Positions 26,498 to 34,226 of a stretch of 64,000 bases of DNA are shown piece after piece. Under the pieces are notes generated by a model. That model searched no databases. It was not told the origin of the DNA and saw nothing but the letters and a program-made list of their open reading frames with translations. This stretch comes from Myroides odoratimimus. Its GTDB lineage: Bacteria; Bacteroidota; Bacteroidia; Flavobacteriales; Flavobacteriaceae. The translations under genes and the position numbers were made by a program. Each line of letters opens with the position of its first letter. The stretch's first letter is position 1. The DNA lies in the NCBI RefSeq assembly GCF_030326305.1, contig NZ_JACAKB010000002.1, forward strand, positions 62,001 through 126,000, in the 5' to 3' direction.

Positions 26498-27448
26498 TTA
26501 TTTTCGCAATACTTGCATTTTATCGAAAATTTCATCCCATATTAACACTTTACTTTCATCTGTAGAAGCATTAATATTAGGCGATAAAGAAAAAGCGGGT
26601 TGCATCAGCACTTGAATAGCTGGATGAGGCTCCTCTTCAAATCTATCAATCCCAGCAAACAATACAGTTTCAGCATTTACCACATCCACTAAATCTACTT
26701 CGTTAACTGCCTCTGGGTAAGCACAATTAATCACTCCTATCAAGTTATGAGCATGACTAAACGCTTCTTTATCTAAGATATATTTTTGATAATGCTTAGT
26801 ATGAATAGTGATAAAATGAGAATCGTGTAATAATCTATGCATATCTGTAGAAGCTAGATCTACTCTAAAATGTATTCCGTTAGGCAATACAAAGTCAGCT
26901 TTAACCTCTGGTACGGAAGCATCTGTATACAATACATTCATCCCTAAGGCTAATGCCTTTTGAGCAACCTTCTCACCTGCTGCATTTAAACCAATAATTC
27001 CAAGTGTCTTACCTGCTAGTTCAATGCCATTACTATATGACTGTTGTAGAGATTTAAAGCTAGCATCTCCTTCTAAAGGCATATTGCGGTTCGACTCTTG
27101 TAATAGACGACAACCCGAAAACAAATGTGCAAATACTAACTCTGCAGTAGCATTAGACAGTGCTTCTTCTGCCCATATTACCTTAATGCCACAACTTTTG
27201 ATATAATCTATAATATCTAAATCTATCAAAGTACCTGCAAAAACAATAGCCTTTAGATGAGACATCTCATCTATCATTTTTTTATTCAATAAAGTCCCCT
27301 GCTGTAACAACAGAACCTCTATTTCATTTTTACTTGTATAGTTAATTAACTGTTCGTGAGCTACACGAACCTCTTTTACTTCAAATCCCAATCCCTCTAA
27401 GTCGTTTTTTACTTCTTCTGGGATACCATCATTCGCTAATACTCTCAT
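26498..27448 (-). CDS. SerA-like D-2-hydroxyacid dehydrogenase with lost catalytic residues
   Basis: 316 residues, full length and aligned from end to end with the phosphoglycerate dehydrogenases that accompany serC in Flavobacteriaceae. The catalytic site is gone: the substrate Arg is replaced (LLLQQGT instead of a RSxT motif, residues 46-52), the NAD loop is GLNAAG (153-158) instead of GxGxxG, the catalytic Arg of the CARGG motif is Tyr244 (NCAYPE), and the catalytic His of TPHIGA is Asn291 (SPNINA). Glu273 (EEEP) remains. It therefore cannot work as a normal dehydrogenase. The frame is intact and sits 20 bases behind serC, so the protein is probably made and may have a structural or regulatory role. 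Confidence 0.85.
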   Translation of the reverse strand: MRVLANDGIPEEVKNDLEGLGFEVKEVRVAHEQLINYTSKNEIEVLLLQQGTLLNKKMIDEMSHLKAIVFAGTLIDLDIIDYIKSCGIKVIWAEEALSNATAELVFAHLFSGCRLLQESNRNMPLEGDASFKSLQQSYSNGIELAGKTLGIIGLNAAGEKVAQKALALGMNVLYTDASVPEVKADFVLPNGIHFRVDLASTDMHRLLHDSHFITIHTKHYQKYILDKEAFSHAHNLIGVINCAYPEAVNEVDLVDVVNAETVLFAGIDRFEEEPHPAIQVLMQPAFSLSPNINASTDESKVLIWDEIFDKMQVLRK

Positions 27449-27468
27449 CTGCGTTATTTGGTTCTTTA

Positions 27469-28536
27469 TTAAATCTTTGATTTCATCGTATGTAGCACTT
27501 CTACTAGAGCATCTACGCTCTCTTGCTTCAAAGCATTATACAGAGAAGCGCGATATCCACCGGCTACTCGATGTCCTTTTATGTTTGTGATATTTGCCTC
27601 TACACATAAAGCATCGAAAATACTTTTCATTGCCTCTTCTTTAAAATCAAAGGTTACGTTCATCTTTGATCGATATACTACATCAGCTAGTCCTACTACG
27701 TAATCTAATTCATCAATAGCACCATACAGAGTAGCTGCTTTTTGATTATTAATCTTCTCGATAGCTTCTACACCTCCAAGGCAATCTAACCATCTCAAGT
27801 TTAACAAACTCGTATATACAGCAAAAACATTAGCTGTATGATAAAGACTTCCTTTATCGATATGCTCAGCGTAATCCATCATTTGAGGTATCGTGCGACC
27901 TGACTTACCAAGAACACTATCTTTTATCAAAACAACACTCACCCCTGCTGGGCCTATATTCTTTTGTGCACCTGCATAGATTAGGTCTATTTTATCACAG
28001 TCATACACTCTCGAATAGATATCCGAACTCATATCACATACTACTGGACACTCTGCTTTAGGCACATCACTAAACTGCGTACCATATATCGTATTATTAG
28101 AAGTGTAATGCACATAGTCTAGTCCTGCAGGAATAACTATATCTTCTGGAATATAAGCATACTTTCTATCCTTGGAAGAAGCTAATATTTCTACTTCACC
28201 GAATGTCTCTGCCTGTGTTATTGCTTTAGAAGACCAATTACCTGTATCGATATATCCTGCTCTTGTCTGCATTAGATTATATGGAACCCTTAAGAATTCC
28301 ATACTTGCTCCGCCTTGTAAGAATAGAGCCGAATACCCCTTCCCTTCAAGTCCCAACAGAGATAGAGCCAAATGCTGCGCTTCTTCTAGTACAGCAATAA
28401 ACTCCTTACTGCGATGAGAAATCGAAAGTATAGATAAACCACTCCCATTAAAATCCAATACAGCATCAGCGGCTCCCTTATATACCTCATCTGGTAATAA
28501 ACAAGGACCTGCGCAGAAATTATGTACTTTACTCAT
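27469..28536 (-). CDS. serC: Phosphoserine aminotransferase
   Basis: 355 residues, PLP-dependent, making phosphoserine from 3-phosphohydroxypyruvate in serine synthesis. The PLP lysine is in IYAGAQKNIGPAGV; the substrate residues His and Arg of ISHRSKEF and the Arg of HRVAGGYRASLYNA are kept. One conserved stretch is altered: the NTPPVF-type motif reads HTANVF (about residue 235). It is followed by the catalytically degenerate SerA-like gene and preceded by a gap with the dispersed repeat. Probably active, but the change near the active site is worth testing. Confidence 0.92.
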   Translation of the reverse strand: MSKVHNFCAGPCLLPDEVYKGAADAVLDFNGSGLSILSISHRSKEFIAVLEEAQHLALSLLGLEGKGYSALFLQGGASMEFLRVPYNLMQTRAGYIDTGNWSSKAITQAETFGEVEILASSKDRKYAYIPEDIVIPAGLDYVHYTSNNTIYGTQFSDVPKAECPVVCDMSSDIYSRVYDCDKIDLIYAGAQKNIGPAGVSVVLIKDSVLGKSGRTIPQMMDYAEHIDKGSLYHTANVFAVYTSLLNLRWLDCLGGVEAIEKINNQKAATLYGAIDELDYVVGLADVVYRSKMNVTFDFKEEAMKSIFDALCVEANITNIKGHRVAGGYRASLYNALKQESVDALVEVLHTMKSKI

Positions 28537-28552
28537 ATTGTTCTGTTTTTCT

Positions 28553-28633
28553 GTGAAACCGTGAATTTGTGAAACTGTGAAATCGTTTTTTTGTGATGTC
28601 GTTTTTTGTGATGTCGTTAAATCGTTTAGTCTA
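28553..28633. repeat. Degenerate GTGAAATCGT repeat array with dispersed 22-bp copy 2
   Basis: Units of the form GTGAAA(C/T)CG, GTGAATTT, GTGAAACT, GTGAAATCG, GTGATGTCG recur between serC and the acyl-CoA reductase gene. Bases 28577-28598 are identical to 11140-11161. Confidence 0.7.
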
Positions 28634-28692
28634 TAATCCTAAAATTAATCTATCACTTGGCGCGGATTTATAATTCTTGCCATCACTAATCA

Positions 28693-29751
28693 CTATAATC
28701 CTAACAAAAACTCAATAGTATCTACATTATCTGCATAATCCCATAACTGTGGTTCTTGTGTCTGTCCAAAAGCAATACTACCTTCTACCAGATTATTAGA
28801 TACGATACATTGTATTTTATCCACATCCTCAGCTAGTCTCGATTTTACCTCATTAATATCAGTATAGTATTCATAAAATACAGATGATATAGGTGAAGCA
28901 TATCCTTTATCTTCTTTCACAGTTAAGAATCCATTATCTAGAATCTTAAACTCACTCATTAAGAATACAGCCTTATTGTAATCATAGTTATTAGAATACT
29001 TTTCATATTCGATCACGTCTTTGTATTCAAACATACCTTGATAAAAACTATCAAACACATATCCTTCTGGTACGAATATCTTAGAGACATTACGACATCC
29101 TAAGCCATAGTATGTAAACACGTCTTTACCTAAGGCTACCATGTCTTCATGACTCTCAGTACCATCTAGAACAGCAACTGAGTTTCTATTCTTGCGTATA
29201 ATATTAGGGACACTATTAAAGTAATAATCAAAATAACGAGCTGTATTATTACTTCCTGTAGCTATTACTGCATCAAATCCTTCCATCTTTCCTTCAATAA
29301 AGTCAAAACGACTAGCAAATCCAGGTTCTACAGCTACTAAATAATTAGCTAAAAAAGGAAGTAATTTCTGGTCATTAGAAGACATTTTTACCTTAGCGAT
29401 ATTACCCGAAATCAATACACTGATAAAATCGTGAAACCCAACTAAAGGAATATTACCTGCTAAGATCAATCCTACACGCTTATTAGGCTCACTAGAAAAA
29501 TCATATTTTGAAGTCCACTTATCTAAATTATCTTGTGTCAACGCACTTGCCCAAGAGTTGATCGAGATCACTACTTGTTCTAATGTGAACCATCCATTAT
29601 AGTTTACTGAGCTGTGAATCAGTTCTTCAAACTTTGAAAAAAATTCATCATTATGACATACATCATTGTTTTTTACAAATTCATTTGCAGCGAATTGGCT
29701 CAAAAATTGACCTAACTTAACAAATGCATTTTTTTTAACATCTAAATTCAT
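28693..29751 (-). CDS. LuxC-like acyl-CoA reductase
   Basis: 352 residues of the LuxC/acyl-CoA reductase family (aldehyde dehydrogenase fold), which reduce acyl-CoA or acyl-enzyme to aldehyde with NADPH. Visible are the dinucleotide region RVGLILAGNIPLVGFHDF (about 92-110) and the probable catalytic Cys in TYYGLGCRNVSK. It lies divergent from the ferredoxin gene and upstream of serC and the SerA-like gene; this grouping recurs in Flavobacteriaceae. The physiological substrate is unknown. Confidence 0.85.
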   Translation of the reverse strand: MNLDVKKNAFVKLGQFLSQFAANEFVKNNDVCHNDEFFSKFEELIHSSVNYNGWFTLEQVVISINSWASALTQDNLDKWTSKYDFSSEPNKRVGLILAGNIPLVGFHDFISVLISGNIAKVKMSSNDQKLLPFLANYLVAVEPGFASRFDFIEGKMEGFDAVIATGSNNTARYFDYYFNSVPNIIRKNRNSVAVLDGTESHEDMVALGKDVFTYYGLGCRNVSKIFVPEGYVFDSFYQGMFEYKDVIEYEKYSNNYDYNKAVFLMSEFKILDNGFLTVKEDKGYASPISSVFYEYYTDINEVKSRLAEDVDKIQCIVSNNLVEGSIAFGQTQEPQLWDYADNVDTIEFLLGL

Positions 29752-29780
29752 ATTGACTTGTTTGTGAATTGTTTTGGGTG

Positions 29781-29788
29781 TAAATTTG
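29781..29788 (+). promoter_or_regulatory. -7 box of the ferredoxin gene
   Basis: TAAATTTG fits TAnnTTTG; TTTG at 29761-29764 could be the -33 box with a short spacer of 16. The ATG follows 37 bases later. Confidence 0.5.
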
Positions 29789-29792
29789 CATA

Positions 29793-29800
29793 CAAAGTTA
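29793..29800 (-). promoter_or_regulatory. -7 box of the acyl-CoA reductase gene
   Basis: TAACTTTG on the minus strand, 42 bases before the ATG. It lies back to back with the ferredoxin -7 box at 29781-29788, so the two divergent promoters overlap. Confidence 0.5.
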
Positions 29801-29822
29801 ATACATATAAAACAAAATATAA

Positions 29823-30176
<354 letters not shown>

Positions 30177-30185
30177 GCAACATAT

Positions 30186-30213
30186 AAAGCTACTCCTAGG
30201 GAGTAGCTTTTTT
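30186..30213 (+). terminator. First terminator behind ferredoxin
   Basis: AAAGCTACTCC and GGAGTAGCTTT pair perfectly around a 3-base loop, then a T run to 30213. Confidence 0.88.
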
Positions 30214-30253
30214 CATTTATCACCATAGCCATAAACTGATATAATACTCTTCT

Positions 30254-30291
30254 AGCTCAAGAATTCTCAAAGGATTCTTGAGCTTTTTGTT
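30254..30291 (+). terminator. Second terminator behind ferredoxin
   Basis: AGCTCAAGAAT (30254-30264) and ATTCTTGAGCT (30274-30284) pair with a 9-base loop and a T run after. There is no gene between it and the first terminator. Confidence 0.8.
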
Positions 30292-30417
30292 TTTGTATTT
30301 TGTAACAACACCATACCGCTGTATATAAAAAAACATCTTATAACACTATATTACAATAAGTTATAAAAATATTTTTTATTAACTTTATAGGTAATTAACA
30401 CAAAAAACAAAATCATT

Positions 30418-30645
30418 ATGAACAAATCTCATGCATTCTGGATCACAGCTATGATCCTTATCACGACCTCAGCCTTTGCAGATAGTCCCTCCATCAAGAT
30501 ATGGGGAGGAGGACTTACACTAGGTTCGCTTATCGCAGTATTTCTATCGTGGACAAGAAACAAGTCTATTCTTTGGGCCATTGTCCATTTCTTTCTAGGA
30601 TGGTTATATGTGATTTATTATTTCTTTAGTAACAATTCTAAATAG
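30418..30645 (+). CDS. Small membrane protein, unknown function
   Basis: 75 residues. The N-terminus is a signal peptide or signal anchor (MNKSHAFWITAMILITTSAFA), followed by one helix (GGLTLGSLIAVFLSW) and a C-terminal helix (ILWAIVHFFLGWLYVIYYFF). A small hydrophobic inner-membrane protein is the likely product. I recognise no family. It stands alone, flanked by terminators on both sides, which supports a real transcript. Confidence 0.7.
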   Translation: MNKSHAFWITAMILITTSAFADSPSIKIWGGGLTLGSLIAVFLSWTRNKSILWAIVHFFLGWLYVIYYFFSNNSK

Positions 30646-30650
30646 CATAA

Positions 30651-30690
30651 AAAAATAGGCTCTGATGACTAGTCATCAGAGCCTATTTTT
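30651..30690. terminator. Perfect 40-bp palindrome, bidirectional terminator
   Basis: The 20-base arm AAAAATAGGCTCTGATGACT is followed directly by its exact complement, with A/T runs at both ends. It lies between two convergent genes. Confidence 0.85.
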
Positions 30691-30763
30691 AATCTATATC
30701 TCTATTGCCTTGTTTTAATGAACTAATTTCTAGTCAAATTTCATTTACAATGCTTATACTTTA

Positions 30764-31621
30764 TCAATTACTATGATATTTCCTTACTTCAAGTGCTTCA
30801 AATGAAATAGGAATAGTATAGCTATGATTATAATAATTACCGTACAAATCTTTATTAAAGTGATACTCTTCTATTTTCAAATTATTTAGAGAATTAAGAA
30901 TACTTATCATTAAATCTGAGTACAAATGATTACTTATTTTATAGTCTTTAGGGGCAGAAAATGTCACAAACCATTTCTTACTTGGATAATCCGCTTCTAT
31001 ATTCAGTAAGATATAAGGAGGTAATCTTCCTGTAGAGCTAGACAAAACATTATATATTCTCTGTTTTATTTCTCCTCTTAAATTCTCAAATTTGTTTTTT
31101 GGCACTTTAGAATAAGTATATAACAGACATCCCTTATCATTTAGCTTAGCTCCATCTTTATCATAACAGCCAATAGTCTCCTTCCCTTTATCCTTCTTAT
31201 ACTCTTCTACTAGACCTCCTTTTAAGAATTTTCTTTTTATAAAGATCTGTTTCTTTCCTTTCTTATCTAATAAAGTTCTTTTACTCTCTTCCTCTTTAAC
31301 TAATTTTCTTGTTTCTATATCAAGCTTATAAGTCTTAGTCAGTAGTAAATATTGATTATCCTTTAGCCTTTTCCCTACGTACTTCACTACTCTATCCCAC
31401 TTAGATACAGAATCAACAGCATTAATACTATTAAAGTATCTAGTAAATAATGTATCCTTCTCTTGTTTATGTAACTCTTTTACAATATCATATCCACTCA
31501 GATACCCTTCATATGATTTAAATGTAACAAAAGCTTTCCCATTCTGACCATATCCTAATATTGAAATTAAAAAAAGTATGAAAGCCGTTATTCTATTTAA
31601 TTCTATTGATCTCATTATCAT
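30764..31621 (-). CDS. Secreted protein of unknown function, paralogue of the next gene
   Basis: About 285 residues with an N-terminal signal peptide (AFILFLISILGYGQ). It shares many blocks with the 31825-32646 product: KDTLFTRYFNS, VKYVGKRLKDNQY, GCYDKDGAKLNDKGCL, GRLPPYILLNIEADYPSKKW, KIEEYHFNKDLYGNYYN. Both therefore form one family, which I cannot name. Two ATGs (31621, 31615) are equally possible starts. The DKDG and NYYN blocks are conserved in both and might be functional sites. Confidence 0.7.
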   Translation of the reverse strand: MIMRSIELNRITAFILFLISILGYGQNGKAFVTFKSYEGYLSGYDIVKELHKQEKDTLFTRYFNSINAVDSVSKWDRVVKYVGKRLKDNQYLLLTKTYKLDIETRKLVKEEESKRTLLDKKGKKQIFIKRKFLKGGLVEEYKKDKGKETIGCYDKDGAKLNDKGCLLYTYSKVPKNKFENLRGEIKQRIYNVLSSSTGRLPPYILLNIEADYPSKKWFVTFSAPKDYKISNHLYSDLMISILNSLNNLKIEEYHFNKDLYGNYYNHSYTIPISFEALEVRKYHSN

Positions 31622-31824
31622 ATCTATTTCTGAATTTTATAATTCAATTCCATATCCTTATAAAATATTTTTTACTTACTTTATTGTCTAAATATCCTTT
31701 ATTTTAGGTTACTCTAGTTTTAAAAGACCTACTACCTAGATACCTATTACTATTCTCTTAGATCATCCCTTCTACAAAGCATTATATTTTTGATCATGTA
31801 AAGTCCTTTAGTCTCTAGCTGCTC

Positions 31825-32646
31825 CTATCTTTTAAAAATCAATGGGATAAACATAGTTCTATTATAATAATTACCATTAATATCTTTCTCAAAATGATAC
31901 TCCTCTAATTTCTCTTTATTCAATACATGAGCTATAGCAGCTACTAAACTAGTATGCATATCAGAACCTAACCTATAATCCTTAGGAAAGTCTAAAGCTA
32001 GATTCCAACGCTGACTCTCGTAATCTGCCTCAATAGCCAATATGATATAACGTGGTAATTTACCTCTACTGTTGGTAATTAAATTAGTTATTGTTTTTTG
32101 TAAATTGCGTTGAAACTTTTCTGTTTTTTCAACTGGGAAAGGAGTTTGAGAGTAGCGAAGGCATCCTGTTTCATTCAGCACATTTCCATCCTTATCTATA
32201 CATTTGGCAGTGTACTTTTTATTCTGATGAACTACTTCTTCTACCAGTCCCTCTAACAGATATCTTCTATTCAGTATATAAGTAGCATCTGATTTATTCT
32301 TATGATATATCTTCTCACTTTCAGTATTTAACTTTAGCTCCCCCGCATTCTTTTCTTTAAGCATACTCTGGGCAGACAGCTTATATTTATTATCGTCCAG
32401 TTTTTCTCCTGTGTACGTTACTTCCTCTCTCCATAAACGTGTAGAGTCTACCAAGAAGCTGCTTAAATAATGTCTCGTAAAAACCGTATCTCTTCCCGCT
32501 TTTACTAAATCTTGAATAACATCATTGCCGCGATATACCTCAACACTATCATACTGCTTTACATTTCTTTTCTTTTTTTGACCATATACAGTCATAGTTG
32601 TAGTAGCTAATACCATTGCTAATACAATGTTTAATAATCCTCTCAT
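31825..32646 (-). CDS. Secreted protein of unknown function, tandem paralogue
   Basis: 273 residues, signal peptide (LVLAMVLATTTMTVYGQ type, about residues 1-22). Conserved blocks with the downstream paralogue are RDTVFTRHYLSS, VTYTGEKLDDNKYKL, KCIDKDGNVLNETGCLRYS, GKLPRYIILAIEADYESQRW and LEEYHFEKDINGNYYN. The genes are separated by about 200 bases, so each may have its own promoter. Probably periplasmic or surface-exposed. Family unknown. Confidence 0.72.
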   Translation of the reverse strand: MRGLLNIVLAMVLATTTMTVYGQKKKRNVKQYDSVEVYRGNDVIQDLVKAGRDTVFTRHYLSSFLVDSTRLWREEVTYTGEKLDDNKYKLSAQSMLKEKNAGELKLNTESEKIYHKNKSDATYILNRRYLLEGLVEEVVHQNKKYTAKCIDKDGNVLNETGCLRYSQTPFPVEKTEKFQRNLQKTITNLITNSRGKLPRYIILAIEADYESQRWNLALDFPKDYRLGSDMHTSLVAAIAHVLNKEKLEEYHFEKDINGNYYNRTMFIPLIFKR

Positions 32647-33212
32647 GTGTGATGTCTATTGATTTTTACAAGCGAATCCAAAACTATAAAGTCCATTTCC
32701 TAAATCCTAGACATTATCTGACAGATTCACTACTTTTTGGATTTATTCTTAACTTCCTGCTCAAGGAGAATAGTAGGTCAATAAAAGGATACTCGTTCGA
32801 CTAACAACCTCTTTTCCCCACTAAATACGGCTTATTGTCCACTAACTGTCGAAGGAATCGAAATCAAGCCACTGTCTATAAGACTTTAAGGATATATGAT
32901 GATAGTATCCATTCTAGACAAACAACAATTAAAAACCTATAAATCAACACATTAAACAAAAATCACTCTTAAAAAAAATGACTTCTTTTTTTAAAAGAAT
33001 AGCTCATTACAGGGCTTTAAAGAGCCTTTTAGCAGAAAAAAAGAAGTATAACCTATAAAAACTCTTCATAAAAGGTCAATTATTGAATCAAAAAGTAAAA
33101 AAGTGAATTTATTATTTTTAAGATTACACCTCTTATAAAAAGTTTATTCATTGGCTTAGATGTCTACAAAGAGCCCTATGTTTTGATCTTAAAGACTAGA
33201 TTAAAAAGAGTC
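32647..33212. other. Long non-coding stretch with a nested inverted repeat
   Basis: About 570 bases without a supported gene. ACTTCTTTTTTT (32981-32992) and its exact complement (33036-33047) enclose a smaller hairpin GGCT-TTAAAG-AGCC (33013-33026). GGATA/TATCC at 32888-32908 is a weak extra hairpin. A 62-codon frame at 32616-32804 on the plus strand overlaps the start of the secreted protein gene and looks random. Confidence 0.4.
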
Positions 33213-33249
33213 TAAAAAAATGGGGATAGACACTAACCTGTCTATCCCC
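33213..33249 (-). terminator. Terminator of the thioesterase gene
   Basis: GGGGATAGACA (33222-33232) and TGTCTATCCCC (33239-33249) pair perfectly, followed in the minus direction by a T run. Confidence 0.88.
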
Positions 33250-33301
33250 CTACCAAAAACTAAAAAATGTAAGATGCTTACAAAATTTACTTGTATAAAA
33301 C

Positions 33302-33700
33302 CTAGTCTAATATAGATATCGGTTTGAAATTATCATTTAATGCTACGAGTGTGAATACTCCTGTCACTACCTGGATGCGTTCATCTTCCCTCATCTTCTC
33401 TCTGTACACATTGACACGGATGCGAATACTCGTATTACCTATAGACTCTACCTCGCCTACCATCTCTACTAATGAGCCTGCTGGTATTGGCTTGCTGAAG
33501 TCAATCTTATCACTGCTAACAATCACAAAGTTCTTTCTACAAAAACGCGTAGCGGTCATAAATGCTGTCTCAGTCATCATCATGATTACTCGTCCACCGA
33601 ACATGGTATTATGATGATTAGTAGTATCTGGAAATACTACCTTAAAGACACTAGTGATTGCCTTCGATTTGCGTTCTTCTATCTCTGTTTCTATTAACAT
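33302..33700 (-). CDS. Acyl-CoA thioesterase, hotdog fold
   Basis: 132 residues, single hotdog domain of the YciA/BFIT type that hydrolyses acyl-CoA. The family motif is NHHNTMFGGRVIMMM, with the DFSKPIPAGSLVEMVGEVE strand and the IRIRVNVYRE strand following. No signal peptide. About 210 bases upstream ends a cobalamin riboswitch reading in the same direction, and no other gene stands between, which is an unusual context for a thioesterase. Confidence 0.87.
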   Translation of the reverse strand: MLIETEIEERKSKAITSVFKVVFPDTTNHHNTMFGGRVIMMMTETAFMTATRFCRKNFVIVSSDKIDFSKPIPAGSLVEMVGEVESIGNTSIRIRVNVYREKMREDERIQVVTGVFTLVALNDNFKPISILD

Positions 33701-33814
33701 AGTTATATTCGTTAATCCTACAGTATTCAGACAATACTATAGACTAGATAGAGAACTATCAAACTGCTATTCGAAAAAATGATTTGGAATTAAATGAAAA
33801 GGTACAATGTGCTT

Positions 33815-33847
33815 ATCCAAGATTATACAGACTATAATCTCATGGAT
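33815..33847 (-). other. Hairpin between riboswitch and thioesterase
   Basis: ATCCA-AGATTATA (33815-33827) pairs with TATAATCT and TGGAT (33833-33847) with a 2-base bulge. There is no T run after it, so it is not a simple terminator. It could be part of an expression platform or of a processed leader. Confidence 0.35.
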
Positions 33848-33911
33848 TAAATAATAAACACATTCCAACTTGACATAAAGCTCTAAACCGCGAAAGCATA
33901 GTCTATAAACA

Positions 33912-34082
33912 GAATTAGGCAGGTCTCCTGACTTGTAACTATTTTTTATCGTCCTTCCCATTACTTAAGTAATAACAGTGGATCACTTGGATAAAAAACT
34001 AATGAGTTACTTACAGTTGCGCGACAGTTCGTGATTCTCACACGATTCCCTTTTCATATACAACTAAGTATAACCTATTTCT
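33912..34082 (-). promoter_or_regulatory. Cobalamin riboswitch
   Basis: On the minus strand all core elements of the cobalamin aptamer appear in order: GGGAATCGTGTGAGAATCAC (34031-34050), ACTGTCGCGCAACTGTAA (34011-34028), CCACTG (33976-33981), TGGGAAGG (33953-33960) and AGTCAGGAGACCTGCC (33918-33933). Binding of a B12 form in this RNA normally represses B12 uptake, B12 synthesis or B12-independent isozymes. Downstream on this strand lie a 19-codon frame (33899-33840), a hairpin, then the thioesterase gene. The rest of the 33701-34226 gap holds nothing coding. Confidence 0.93.
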
Positions 34083-34155
34083 ATGGAATTAATACTGTAT
34101 TATTTTCTAATACTGTGGCGAAGATAGTAATTCTTTTGAAACATACAACACATTT

Positions 34156-34198
34156 TAATCAAACAAAGCCACATAAACAATGAAGTCTATATGGCTTT
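34156..34198 (-). terminator. Weak terminator of the 34227-35720 gene
   Basis: AAAGCCATATA and TATGTGGCTTT (minus strand) form a stem with one wobble; the following T run is short (GTTTGATT). It separates the upstream gene from the riboswitch. Confidence 0.55.
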
Positions 34199-34226
34199 TA
34201 TCAATAAGTAAGTCAATACATCTATG

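Noticed and set aside
32616-32804. 62-codon frame on the plus strand
   Set aside because: Overlaps the start of a secreted protein gene and has random composition.
33840-33899. 19-codon frame just after the riboswitch as a leader peptide or gene remnant
   Set aside because: Too short to separate from chance; mentioned only in the riboswitch context.
33767-33961. 64-codon frame on the minus strand
   Set aside because: Its first codons are the conserved 3' part of the cobalamin riboswitch; the protein has no features.
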